Part shown: positions 52,415-64,000 of the stretch, piece by piece
Layout of the letters: each line of letters begins with the position of its first letter
Position numbering within the stretch: the stretch's first letter is position 1
Origin: Dipteris shenzhenensis
Lineage: Eukaryota > Polypodiophyta > Polypodiopsida > Gleicheniales
Reading direction: 5' to 3' (one strand)
Assembly (NCBI GenBank): GCA_047967505.1
Contig: CM106540.1
Length of the DNA: 64,000 nucleotides
Notes under the pieces: model-generated
Told to the model about the DNA's origin: nothing
Seen by the model: the letters and a program-made list of their open reading frames with translations, nothing else
Database searches by the model: none
Translations under genes and position numbers: made by a program

Positions 52415-55150
52415 CTGGGAGGCAGTGGATTGGTCAAGGGAGGAGTCACAGCCACTGGCCATCCTCTTCTTGGATTTCGAGAAGGCCAACGACAGGGTGG
52501 AGAGGTCCTTCTTGGAGGGTACTATGCGGAGATTGGGTTTCTCAGATAGATGGGTCAGAGGAGTTTCTGCACTTTATGCAGGGAGCTCTAGCCAGATGCT
52601 TATCGAAGGACACGTGGCTGAGGCCTTTACTCTCTCTTGCTCAATCTGCGAGGGCTGCTCCCTCGCTCCCTTCCTCTTCTTGTTTGTGGCGAAGGCTTTG
52701 GGATACTACTTGAGATCACAGGTAGAGGGCCTCACAGGTTTGAGGCTCCCAATCAAGTAGGAGGAGGGGCTGCTGGACTCTGAGTTTGCAGATGATACGA
52801 CCTTGTATGTAGAGGGCACCATAGCTTGGGGAGATTCAAGGGAGCCCTGGCTATCTACTGTGAGGCCTCGGGTGCGCGCATCAATTGGACAAAGTCCATA
52901 GGTTTCTTCACAGGCTCCAAGGAGACATAGGAGATTTGTGAGTGGGGGAGCGACATTGGCTTCAGATGGATACCACAGGGCCAGACGGCGAGATACCTTG
53001 GATGTTGACATTACAACAGAGCATTAAATCACTCCTGTCCTTGAGAGTGTTAGGTGCAAGCTCCTCTACTAGAGCTCGGTCAAACTCTCCCTAGTAGGTC
53101 GTGCCTTAGTGGCAAACTAGGTCCTTCTTATCACAACTTGGTATATCGCCTCCTACTGGTGTTTGCACAGAGGGTGCATTGGGTAGCTCCAATTGTTGGT
53201 TCAGAACTTCCTTTGGGTAGGTTCCGACAGCACGAGAAACACTAGAGCTCGGGTCACTTGGCAGATGGTGATCATGCCCCGCAGGCACTGGGAGGCTTGG
53301 GTATCATCGATCCAGAGATGCAGAGCAGGGCCCTCTTGGGCAAGCTGGTTGTTCGGGCCTCACACCAGATGCAGAGCCTTGGAAGCTCCTCTTACAATGA
53401 GGGCTTCTCAAGAACACCCCACGCACTGGGGGCAGTGGCAGCTTTCACACAAATGGATCTTCTTAGAGGTTTGCCTTATGGGGAAGGGTTCCCCCTCGAT
53501 GAGGACTCTCCATAGGGTCTGGCAAAGATTAGCAGGGGGCCTCATTCGAGCTCAACCCAGATGCAGAGAGGAGTTTGTGCGTCAGCCCCTTGTTTGGCAC
53601 CTAGAGATCTGAGATCAGGAGGGGCATATGCTCGGACATCGGACTCACATTGGTGGGCACAGTGGGACAGTGGATTGGCTTGGTCCTTTGGCAGATGGAG
53701 CAAATTACCCATGGAGGTAGAGGCGAGGCTTGACACTATAGCGCATCTGCGAGGGGTAGGGTAGCAGATGAGGGAGATTGTCCTAACTATCCCTGAGTCC
53801 TAGTGGGAGGGACTTCGCGTGTGGATGGACAACAGATGGTTGGGCCAGTTTTCTCGGACTGGTGTTCCCTTGAGGATGATGATGCAGCGAGGCAGCACGC
53901 AGCCCAGTTTTTTCCATGTAAGACCTGGAGGCCTACTCCAGGTACTCACTAAGAGAGACCTAGAGATGGATGGGAGTCTTGATGGGATTCATTGGCAGAT
54001 GATCAGAGTGGTGAGACGTTTGGGGAAGGAGTGCCACATTGACCCTCCCAATACCTCAAGGAAGGATGCCCCCAGATGGCACCTCTGGCTTTGGGAGGGT
54101 AGGCCCTTGAGGGAAGTCTAGTGGGATCCGGGAGTGGTTCTGGCCCTCCAGGGGCAGCCTTGTTGAGCAGGTGGATGAGGTGCCCTTCTTTTCCTATACC
54201 ACGTGGATTGGCAAGAGGCTTCAGATGGATTTTTCGATGTGGACCCCTTCAAGGGAGAGGCATTGGGTGGCCCACAGAGTGCCTTGGGATGTCCATTCCA
54301 AGTTTTGGATGCCATTGTCGTCCAATTTGTGACCAAGGAAGCTATCCTACTTCTTTTGGCTAGCCACCCCACAGAGGCTTGCCCATCGGCTTGTGGTTGG
54401 AGGAGATGCGGGAGGAGGGGTAGTGTCATTGTTACTCTGCTGGTTTTCTGGAGATGATCCTGCACTGCCTCCAGAGCTGTCGTAGCCTAGTGAGGATTTG
54501 GATAGGAGCCCTTAGGATTATGACCCATATGCAGAGTCTTCAGAGGGACTACACTTGGGGGATGGTGACCTGGTTGACTGAGGGAGGACACGCGTTCCAG
54601 ATTGATGAGATCTCCCCAGCTTGTCGGATACGGGTCAGCGCATTCAGAGGATATAGCTCCATGAGGCGGTCCCTCCTGATAGCCTGGTTCCGGAGGATAG
54701 CGTATGGAAGGTAGTAGCCAGTATCACTATGTGGAACATTTGGGTTGCTCGCTGTAGTTTGGTGTAGGGTGAGCATCCGGTTCCACCCTCGGCTACCTTG
54801 GTCACCATCTGGTAGGATATCATATACACCCTCTGCTCCACTGGGACCCCAGGCTCTATGGCGACTGTCGCGAGGCGTGCTCGATTCTGCAAGTCTTGGC
54901 CTGTAGGAGTTTTTTTACATTTTCACTCCGCGAGAGATTCACTGGTTGTATAGTCCCCCCCTCTGGCTGTTAGCCCCAGCACTAGAGATCCCCTAGGCAG
55001 TGAGCTGGGTTTCTTTAGAACAGGTCGGTTTTTGTTTCAGCCTTTTCCTGGTTTTTCCCATTCTCAGCAACCTTTGGGGCTATTGTCTTGAATGAAGTCT
55101 TTCAAGCTTTAATAAAAGGTTCCTTTCTTTGCAAAAAGAAAAAAGAAAAA
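52415..55150 (+). pseudogene. LINE ORF2 (RT second half, zinc-binding RT domain) with 3' end
   Basis: RT blocks ILFLDFEKANDRVERSF (52465-52510), then CSICEGCSLAPFLFLF (in place of RQGCPLSP) and SEFADDTTLYVEG (about 52785-52815). Later blocks include FLWVGSDSTRNTRARVTW (53200-53260), GGLGIIDPEMQSRALLGKLV (53290-53350) and a zf-RVT-like C-terminus (54600-54780). The 3' UTR ends with AATAAAAGG and an A-rich tail GCAAAAAGAAAAAAGAAAAA near 55130-55150. The endonuclease and first RT blocks are missing. Stops and frameshifts occur throughout. It may be the remainder of the LINE whose ORF1 lies at 48.3-49.7 kb. Confidence 0.72.
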
Positions 55151-57055
55151 AGAGTATGGATGTCTTCAGCTTGTGCATCCGTGGCTGCTGCCCCACCTAC
55201 TTGATTTTTTAGTGGGGCCATCATACACACAAGGGGGGCGCGGGTAGTGCATGTGCAAGGGGGGGGGTGGGTGCACATGCACACAAGGGGTGGTAGGGTG
55301 TGGTCTTAAGGCACGTCTACCAGGCGGAAGACATTGTTAGGTGGGGATTTTGGTTGGGGTGGCACATCTGTTAAAAGATAACACATGTGTCCTAAGATGA
55401 GCTCAATGAGGACAAAAATCTCGAGTGGAACAAAAGGGGAAAAGCTCATTTGGTTTTGATTTTTAGTATGAATACAAACTGTGAAAGCATGGCCTACCAA
55501 TCCTTTAGTGTTTGGGAATTTGAAGCTAGAGGTGTCAGAAAAGCTACCACAGGGATAATTTGCTTGTGGCAGGCAAGCATTGATAGCATTGTTACTTTTT
55601 ATCCTTCAATGTCTGCTCTTCCTATCATTGCGAAGCAGAATTCGCCACCTGCCCTCCTTGCATTCTGAGGAGTTTTTTCTTTTCCAGTGGATGTTATCCA
55701 TGGTCAGATTTCCTAGATATCGTAGCAGTGCTTACCATCTGTGGGACGTGGAGGGCTTGAGGCAAATGATGGGGGACAAGGATACCCCTGCCTTCTTGGC
55801 TTCTGGCAAGCTCCCAAATACTGTGACACAACTTTCTCTATGTACTTGCTTGTTGCCTTCACCCCCACCATTGCCTCTGTTAAGCCTACCCCTCCTCCTT
55901 CCTTGCTATCCCTATTCAAATCCACTGCTAGTTGCATTAGCTCCTCCTGGAACTTGCTCAATGGCGACCCTTCCTGATTTTTTTGCCCCTACTACTCCAG
56001 CTCAACAGATCTTAGATAAAGGGCTACCATTTTTCCTTTTTGGTTTGTGCTTAAGGAAGATGTCCATGCTATCTATCACTTGTTCATACTACATATTTCT
56101 GCTCATGGTCATCATTTTCTGAATGATTCTGTATGAGCTGCTCCTGCTCAAGGAGGTCAACACTTCATTCTCCAAATGACCGAATATTCACCCACCCAGT
56201 GAAAGAGTTCGCCTAATGTAAAGAACCACATGTTGGTGGAGTTTTGAATAGCCTAGTTGTTTGGATTTTCTCGGGCTGGTTATCTTTTATATAAGGATAA
56301 TGAATTTTGATTTGTTGTGTTTCTTAATGGATCTAATTACAAGGTTTTTTTAGGGTTTGCCATGCGGGGGGTATGGGAAGAGGGGGGGGGGGGGATGAGG
56401 AGGAGATGTTGTTTGTGTTTTTATTCTTTTTTTCTTTGGTTGATTTTCATGATGCCTATGTTTATGTGGATAGTGGTGAACTCCGCAATTTCTTTTATTT
56501 CTCTTTCTTGCTAGGGCACATCAACATTGTAAATACTGAGCTAGGACATTGAAGTGAAGAATGAAAAAGAGAAATTGTTGCACTTACATGGTTGTATTTC
56601 ATATCAGTTTCCTAAAGCTATCAGAACATGGTTCTTTTCCAGATCAAGAACAGCTAGAGACCAGCATGAAGAAGCTACAAAGTGTGGTAAAGGAGAAGAC
56701 ACTGTCTCTTTCAGAAAAAGGTGCTATTGTAGACAAGATTGGGTCTAATCTACTGAGAGCTCTTGTAACTCTGAGAGACAACAATAAAGTAGAAGAAAAT
56801 TGAGAATACACATGGCCATTGTAGTGTACATAAACATACATACATACATATGTATGTATGCACATGCGCGCACGCATGGGTTCTCTTTGTCTTTCATTTC
56901 TTTTGTTCACCTCACTTCAATCTCTCTAGGATACACATTTTCTTCAAGACCTTCCTTTGGCCCAGTTGGAAGCATTCTATTAGTGTTTTTAGTCTTGAGT
57001 ACTAGCTATTCCACTCCGAGACAAGTATGAATGTACATTCTTCTTAATGAAAAGT
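55151..57055. other. Mostly unassigned; possible single exon at 56642-56803
   Basis: No transposon motif recognised. After an acceptor-like TCTTTTCCAG, 56642-56803 encodes QEQLETSMKKLQSVVKEKTL and DKIGSNLLRALVTLRDNNKV before a stop, which reads like a host coiled-coil exon. Other short frames, such as 55450-55668, have no recognisable family. A poly-G run lies at 56382-56394. Confidence 0.3.
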
Positions 57056-57098
<43 letters not shown>

Positions 57099-57201
57099 CT
57101 ACCGATCGGGGTGTGCATGCATGCACGTGCTTGCACTCCGGAAAAAAGTGTCTACACATGTGCATGTGTGAAATCTCACTTTTTTTTTTGGTGAAAGTGA
57201 A

Positions 57202-57256
<55 letters not shown>
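57056..57256. repeat. Microsatellites (TA)n(GA)n and (TC)n(AC)n
   Basis: (TA)n at 57056-57078 runs into (GA)n at 57079-57098. After about 100 bp, (TC)n at about 57202-57224 runs into (AC)n to about 57251. The second block directly borders the poly-T that marks the LINE 3' end. Confidence 0.9.
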
Positions 57257-57257
57257 T

Positions 57258-60200
57258 TTTTTTTTTGTGAGAAGAAATATTTTATTATCGTGAAATAATT
57301 ACATTCATAGTTACTTCAAAAGCGGAGCAACTACTACTCAATTGAAAATCTCAGTATAAGCCATATATACTTCATGATCAATCAAATGAGTGTGAAAGCA
57401 ATCATAAAATGATTGCCGCAGAGATCGTTTGAAAAAAACAAAAAGAGGGAAAAGTAGGATCACCAAATACTATGATTTCTGTCTATCCAAAGAGTCTGAA
57501 GTGCCCAAAAAAAAAAAAAATCAAAACCTTGTCTAGCAGGATTAAAATCAAATAACGAGAAGGACCTGCCAAAAGTCATAGTAGGAAATCTCGCTCGAAG
57601 CCCTTGATGAATGAGAGCGAGGAAATCACAAGTATGTGGACAGTGCCAGAAAATGTAAAGCACAGATCCAGCAGAATGTAGACATCTGTGGCAAACAGTC
57701 GGGGCAATATGTCTATGTGCGAGTAATTGCTCATATGGAAAAATGCCAAGTAGAACTTGTCAAAGAAAAAGCTGTTACCGAAGAGGGACCTTATAATGCC
57801 AAAGGAGATGCAGTCGCTTTCTCCATCACTTTAGTGAGCGATCCATATGCCAAACAGAATTGGCTCTATTAGAAACCCAAGGCAGAAGTAACAACACTTT
57901 ATACAAAGAAGGCACTGTGATATGTGAGAGCTTCAAAGGACGGGAGAAGATAAAGGATGGAGAGTCCAATCCTCAAGTCTATCTCGAAGTTCCAAACGAG
58001 GTACCTGTAACAAAGGTTGAAGCATTTCTAAAATTTTATACCATAAAGGACGATAATGAGTTCCCAAACCATACTTGCTAGTAGCCGTAGAAAAAGATAA
58101 AAGAGTGCCATCATCCTAAAGTACATCTACCACAGAAGAAATATCTTTGAAAGATATAAAATAAGAACGATTGGGTTCTTGTATAGCCAAAGGAGGATGG
58201 AATACTTTGGACCAATAAATATTCTCAGCCCTCAAGGAATTTCCCAAAAAAGAATCCCTACCATTCCATTCTAAGTGGGATAAAATATGCTTCAAGTCAA
58301 GAAGCAAACAAGAGACAAAAGGACAGCCTCTGATCTTGCCTTGAATAGAACCAAATAGAAAATCCCATTGTGTAGGCTGCCAATGCCCAAAAGCAGAAAT
58401 ATCAATATGCAACAAAAGAGAGCGGATAATGAAAGCCCAAGGCTGATCCCCTTGCATAAACTATAGCATCATTTTCCCCATGTGAGCAAGTATATGCATT
58501 TGAATATTGAGTATGTTCAAACCCCCGTGCATCTTTGGAGAATAGAGACAATGCATAGAGAGTAATCTGAGACTTTTCTTGTCATTTTTTGAACACCAGA
58601 AAATCTCCATTATAGTAGACATAAAGGAAACCAGATCTGCCTTAGTAAACATGATGAGGGGCAGATAGAATTGTATGTATGCTATCAAAATGGATTGCGT
58701 TGTTCGCAAACGAACATGTAATAGCCAAGTTGCAAGCTTCCAATATTCAAGTTTTTCCCTCAACTTTGTGAGCACCCAATCAGTTTGTTGAGAACGAGTG
58801 AGCCCCCAACCTAGAGGATAGCCAAGATGTCGAATCAATTGAGAAGTTGGAACAATTTCCCCAGGCCACAAAAGACTATGCCAGTCTTTAGCATGCAATG
58901 GCAATAGCTTGGATTTCTAAAAATTCACATAAAGACTAGCAACTAAACCATATGTAGAAAGAGCCTGCATAATCAATCAGCATATGCTTGAGCGATCATG
59001 CCACGATTGCCAGGAATTTCCAATCCATGCAACATGCCAGTGTCCAAAAGGTGGTCCATATATTGAAGCATTGGATGAGTGGCTATGGCAAATAGTAAAG
59101 CACTGAGGGGAAATCCTTGCCGAACAGAACAACCAAGAGTCCAGGTTGTAGAAATATCCCCTGAAAGTATGCAGGCAGCTTTACTATCTTAATATAGCCA
59201 ATTGATAACTTGTTGCATTTTTATGCCAAATCCCAAGTCGTGCATTGTTTGTGAAATAAAGTCCCACTTAACAGTATCAAAAGCTTTGGCAATATCAACT
59301 TGCAATAGCAAAACATCCTGCTACATATATTTGGCATATTCTATTCCAACATAGGCATTAGCAATGTTGTCTGTGATATGCCTACGAGGAACAAAACCAT
59401 ATTGTGCAGGATGCAACCCATCATGTAGATAGCCTTTTATTTGATCAACAATCATTTTAATAGTAAATTTGTAAATGACTAGCATAAGCGTGATAGGTCT
59501 CCAATCAGCCAAAGATTCACAAATTTGCTTTTTTGGAAGGAGTTTAACAAGACCTCTCTTCCATGTGTCTAGCATTTTCTAATTTTGCCAAGCGGAATTC
59601 ACCATATGCAGCAAAGTATGCTTCAAAAGAGGCCAATATTCTTTTAAAAACTCAACTGTAAGACCATCCCATTCTAGAGATTTCCATCTACCACAGGATT
59701 TGATTGCATCTGACAATTCCCTTTCAGTAAAAGGTTCCTCCAATTCCAAAGCTTGAGTAGTGGTGGAGATAATAGGAGAAACATGCTGTAAAAGTAAATG
59801 TCTTGCAGACAAAACCTACTGTGAGGGAGGATCTGCATAACCAAACTACTGAGAGAAATGTACACAAACAGAAGCAAGCTGTGACCGTGATGTAGTCCAT
59901 GAACCATCAGGCATAAGCACCCTGCAAATGTTTGTTTTTAATCTCTTTTGATGCAAGCTTTTAAAAATTTGTTTGGAAGAGCATCCTTTATCTATGAATT
60001 GGAGACAATGTTTAGCTTGGCATAGTGTTGTTTGCTCATGCAAAGACAAAGGATGAAGGTGACTGAGTTTAGTGAGGTCTTGACAAGTCAATTTGGCCTG
60101 AACAACAATTTCCCTCAGAGTCTTCATGTAAGACTTGCCATAACCTCTAATTACAACTTGCATTTTGGAAACAAAAGAATCCCATGCATTATCAATATCA

Positions 60201-61160
60201 AAGTGGCTCTGAGAAGACAGAGATTGATATGCTTCAATAACCATTGCCTTGAAAGCAACATGCTACAAATAGCTATTGTTCACAATCAGATGTCGCCTTT
60301 GAGGCAATCTATCATCTGGCATATCATGAAAAGATAATCTCAACCATAATGGTGCATGATCTGAATGCACAAAGGCATAGTCAACCCACATTTTGCATGT
60401 AAAATCATCATTTTGTTGCAGAGCTACACTATACCAATGATCCAGACGTGCCTGATAAGAAGAAAGGGCATTATGTTGGAAAGTGTATCCAGGTGACAAA
60501 GGCTGCAATTCCTTCCAAAGATCAACCAAATCAAGATGAATCAGTAATTGAGACCATGCATGCCTTTCAGAGGTTAACATATGAGTATTTCCTTATGTAT
60601 TGTCACCCTGTTGCAGAGCATTATTGAAATCCCCACATATAAAGGCATGATATCTCCATGGATATCGTTGCATGGCATCCCAAATTGCACTTCTATCTCG
60701 AGAAGATTGAGGTGCATATACAGAAGCAAATTCAAATACCTCGCCTTGAATGATGCATTGAAGAATAATCCATCTGCCTTGATTGTCATTTAAAGCAATA
60801 ACTGGCTAAAGCTCATGCTTAATCAGAATGACTACACCTGAGAAAGAGTGCTCCCTAGCATAGAAGATATCATAGCCATAATAATGACCTGTCTTTCCTG
60901 CATAGACATGTTGATTGTGTTCTTATAATGCCACTATATCATGCTGAACTCGATTATATATAGCCACACAGATTTCCATTTCCTACTGTCACACATCCCC
61001 TGAACATTTAGCATAAAGAATTTGATATGAGCAATCATATTTATAGATATTTATAGGAAAAAAACAAATATGTACAATAGCAACCTTCAGGATGTCAACC
61101 CTGCATTTCTACCTCAGGGTCAGGGCCTCTTCCTTGAGAAGAAACATCTGCCTGAGGAGT
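57258..61160 (-). pseudogene. L1-type LINE ORF2: endonuclease, RT and zf-RVT, with poly(A) end
   Basis: Minus strand. Endonuclease motifs are ICGDFNNALQQGD (about 60610-60650), SYQARLDHWYSV (60425-60460) and VHSDHAPLWLRL (60325-60360). RT blocks are SLADWRPITLMLVIYKF (59465-59520), AQYGFVPRRHITDNIANA (59355-59410), VDIAKAFDTVKWDF (59260-59305), VRQGFPLSALLFAIA (59080-59130) and a damaged YAD* at the YADD position. The C-terminus has LLHVRLRTTQSILIAYIQFY and a zf-RVT block LYIFWHCPHTCDF near 57620-57660. It ends with AATAAAATA and poly(A), the T10 run at about 57258-57268 on the plus strand. Stops are scattered. Target-primed reverse transcription would insert it. The 5' end abuts a copia LTR remnant near 61160. 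Confidence 0.82.
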
Positions 61161-61169
61161 AGATAGCTG

Positions 61170-61345
61170 AGAGTGCTCTCAATGGAAGCAAGAACGGAAG
61201 AGGGAGAGAGAGAAACAAAGAGCCACACAAGTTTTGGTGGGTGCAGAACACCCTAATCTTCTTTTTCATTCATTTATATATGTGTTTGAGTATTGTACAT
61301 AACCGAGGTAAAGGCACAGTGGCCTTTAACTGCCATAACCTCCCA
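61170..61345 (-). repeat. Truncated 3' LTR of the copia element
   Basis: Reading leftwards, the polypurine-like AAGTGGGAGGT is followed by TATGGCAGTTAAAGGCCACT, then ATAACCGAGGTAAAGG in complement and CTGCACCCACC, matching the LTR at 51679. It breaks off near 61165 where LINE sequence begins. Confidence 0.7.
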
Positions 61346-61390
61346 CTTAAAGGACAATGTGTCTTTAAGGGAGAACAACCAGTGAGCATA

Positions 61391-64000
61391 CTATCCAATG
61401 CCCATCAATACATGACAATACTCAAACCGCTGACTAGGTAGACTCTTCGTCAGCATATTTGCAGGGTTATCATCTATATGAACCTTGACAAGCTCTATGC
61501 GCTTGTCCTCAAGTACCTCCCTGATGAAATGGTACCTGACCTCAATGTGTTTGGTCTTTGCATGAAAGACCGGATTCTGTGCTAGCTAAATAGCACTCAT
61601 GGAATCACTATGCAATGTCGGTACACCTGTATGAATCCCCAAATCTCCCACTAGCCAATCAAGCCATATAGCCTCCTTGCAACCCTCTGTGGCTACAACA
61701 TACTCAGCCTCTGTGGTAGACAAAGCAATGCACTCCTGTGTGCGAGACATCCACAACACTGCACCACCTGCAAAGGTGAACACATAACTTGAAGTGGATC
61801 TCCTACTATCCACATGCCCTGCATAATCTGAATCTGTGTACCCAAGTACACGCATGTCTCCTTTACCAAAGCAGATGCACATCTCCTTGGTACCCTTCAT
61901 GTACCTCATGATGCACTTAACTGCCTCCCAATGCCTCTTTTCTAGATTAGCCATATACCGGCTAGCAACTCCCACTGCAAATGCAATGTCTGGTCTAGTA
62001 GCTATCATAGCATACATAAGACTCCCAACTGCTGATGCATAAGGAACCTTGGCCATCATGGCCCTTTCCTCATCTGATTTGGGACTATCTGTATGACTCA
62101 GTTTCACATATGGAGGCAATGGAGTACTCACTACCTTCCCCCCCTCCATATTGAAATGTTGCAATACTTTTGTAACATACCCTTTTTGTGAAAGCCAAAG
62201 GAGTTTCCTACTCCGATCACACGTGATGCGCATACCAAGAATATGACTTGCAAATCCCAAATCCTTCATATCAAAGGCCTCATGCAACTTGGCCTTTAAT
62301 GCATCTGGCTCATAAGTATTCTTGCTAGCCAATAGCATATCATCCACATATAGTGCCAAGATTATCAAGCTATTATCCTCAGCCCTTTTAGTGTAGAGGC
62401 AGTGATCAATTTCACTCCTTCTAAAACCCTGGGACCGAATGAAAGCATCAAACTTCTGATACCATTCTCTAGGCACTTGCTTAAGACCATAGAGACTCTT
62501 CTTCAGCTTGTAAACTAAATGCTCTTTGCCCTTTTCTTCAAAGCCTTCTGGCTGTACCATGTAAATTTCCTCATGCAAATCCCCATGCAAGAAAGCTGTC
62601 TTGACATCCATCTGCATAAGCTCCATTTCCTCTGATGCCACTAGTCCAAGCATGCATCTAAGTGTGGTCATCTTCACAACCGGAGAGAATATCTCATCAA
62701 AGTCCACATCCTTCTCTTGCTTGAACCCTTTAGTGACCAAACGGGCCTTGTACCTAGGCACATCATCACCTGTGACCTTCATTTTGTAGACCCATTTACA
62801 TGGCAATGCTTTCTTTCCATGTGCCAAAGAAACCAAGTCCCAAGTATTATTCTTCATAAGTGAACTCATCTCTGATTGCATAGCATACTCCCACTTGCAT
62901 TGATCCTCCGGCATCATAGCCTCTCTATAGCAAGAAGGCTCCCCGCAATCAGTAAGCATCACATAGTCTACCCCTAGAACAAACCTATCAGGCGGTCTAG
63001 ACACTCTAGATGATCTTCTTAAGGGCATTTCAGCTTGCTGTCCCACCTGCATATCAGCCACATTTGGCTCATCATTTCCACGAATAGATGATCCATCATC
63101 TACCCTTGATTGTATCCTGTGGGAGTACTTGGTGGTACCATTTCTTGCACATTTGGTGCATGGACAGCTTGCTGTCTATCAACATATGCAGGTGGATTCA
63201 CATCCTGAAAAGTGATTCTCCTCATTTCCACATCCCTCATGGGTGCCTTATGCATCTTTTTCTCATTGAAGACTACATCATGGCTACGTATGATCTTCTT
63301 TGCTTATGGATCCCAGAGACGATAGCCCATCTCTCCACTTTCACCATAACCCCAAAAGATGCATTTCCTAGACTTAGGATCTAGCTTCTTTCGAAGCTCT
63401 TTTGGCACATGTGCATATGCCTCACACCCAAATATATGCAAATGAGAGTAAGAGGGCTTCTTGCCACTCCATGCCTCTTCAGGAATACCACCATCCAAAC
63501 TCTTACTAGGTGATCTATTGATCACATGCACTGCAGTCTTCATTGCCTCAGCCCAAAAACCACTAGAAAGACTTGCATTGGAAAGCATGCATTGCAAACT
63601 TTCTTGAATGGTACGGTTCATCTTTTTTGTAACTGGATTTTGCTCGAGTACGAGGGGATGTGAGCTCCCTCTTAATCCCACGTGTATCACAGAAATGTTG
63701 AAAGTCATGAGAGAGAGACTCTCCACCATTGCCAATCCATAGGCATTTAAGCATTCTACCTGACTGATTCTCAACCAAGGCCAGCCATTTCTGAAATACC
63801 TGGAACACGTCACTCTTTCGAGCTATAGCATAAGCCCACACTTTCCTAGTTGCATCATCAATAAATGTCACATAGTATTCAGCCCCGCCTAATGACCGTG
63901 TAGGCATGGGACCACATACGTCTGAATGCACCAAATCAAGCTTTTCAAACTCTTTCTTTCCCCTTCTTTTATGGGCTGATTTAGTCTGCTTCCCATAGAG
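61391..64000 (-). pseudogene. pol: Ty1/copia integrase-RT-RNase H, nearly open copy
   Basis: From the window edge it has VHSDVCGPMPTRSLGG, YYVTFIDDATRKVWAYAIA and GNGGESLSHDFQHFC (integrase), a frameshift near 63650, and NRTIQESLQCMLSNASLSSG and EAWSGKKPSYSHLHIFGCEA. A stop lies at about 63304. RT follows in a 491-codon frame: KWVYKMKVTGDDVPRYKARL, MDVKTAFLHGDLHEEIYMVQ, SLYGLKQVPREWYQKFDAFI and LYVDDMLLASKN (catalytic YVDD). RNase H has SAVGSLMYAMIATRPDIAFA, DSDYAGHVDSRRSTS and ALSTTEAEYVVATEGCKEAI. A TAG replaces the expected Gln in SAIQLAQ near 61587, and the domain ends HVLMGIG at 61391. Only three lesions are visible in 2.6 kb, so this is the youngest-looking coding element here. Confidence 0.88.

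Overview
The window looks like repeat-dense nuclear DNA of a land plant. I infer this from plant-type Ty1/copia and Ty3/gypsy LTR retrotransposons, L1-type LINEs, a CACTA element with Transposase_21, DUF4218 and DUF4216 blocks, a hAT transposase relic, GT-AG introns of about 90 bp and primer-binding sites reading TGGTATCAGAGC. Nothing fixes the species. A large, gene-poor genome (fern, lycophyte, bryophyte or gymnosperm) is a guess. I see no rRNA, tRNA, CRISPR array or clearly intact host gene, and almost every coding region is broken by stops or frameshifts.

Layout. 1-2250: copia gag-protease on the minus strand with PBS and a 356-bp LTR; its protease runs in frame into a fragment of an unrecognised protein ('gene A'). 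2.3-6.8 kb: copy 1 of a convergent gene pair, gene A (+) and a multi-exon gene B (-) whose 3' part encodes a histone H3 fold. 6.8-17.7 kb: purine/pyrimidine-rich tracts and a decayed gypsy element with LTRs carrying 13-bp tandem repeats. 17.9-18.4 kb: 3' end and LTR of the first copia family. 18.8-21.0 kb: hAT transposase relic. 21.0-21.7 kb: an opposite-strand ORF resembling an N4/N6 DNA methyltransferase. 21.7-28.3 kb: copy 2 of the gene B (+)/gene A (-) pair, inverted relative to copy 1 and with a transposase-like block inside or beside gene B. 28.4-39.7 kb: rearranged CACTA cluster with divergent TnpD-like and accessory genes, GCGTCTATAG-type repeats and hairpins. 39.7-44.2 kb: an unrecognised ORF, a 75-nt palindrome, a stretch that keeps CpG, and a MITE. 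44.6-61.2 kb: LINE copies and fragments, with copia sequence between a LINE ORF1 and an ORF2 remnant. 61.2-64.0 kb: a nearly open copia polyprotein running off the window.

The most unusual content is the repeated convergent pair. Both copies retain a histone H3 tail-like motif (QTARKST, or QADPRKST), the alpha-N and alpha-1 segments and the C-terminal LA+RIR-like end followed by a short extension. Each copy carries different disabling lesions, so their common ancestor probably had an open H3-type gene. The two genes point at each other across a diverged but recognisably homologous inverted repeat, and gene A has a terminal intron of 88 bp in one copy and 86 bp in the other. Whether this unit is a transposable element that captured an H3-variant gene or a duplicated host locus cannot be decided here. 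The adjacent methyltransferase-like ORF makes a chromatin-related cargo worth testing.
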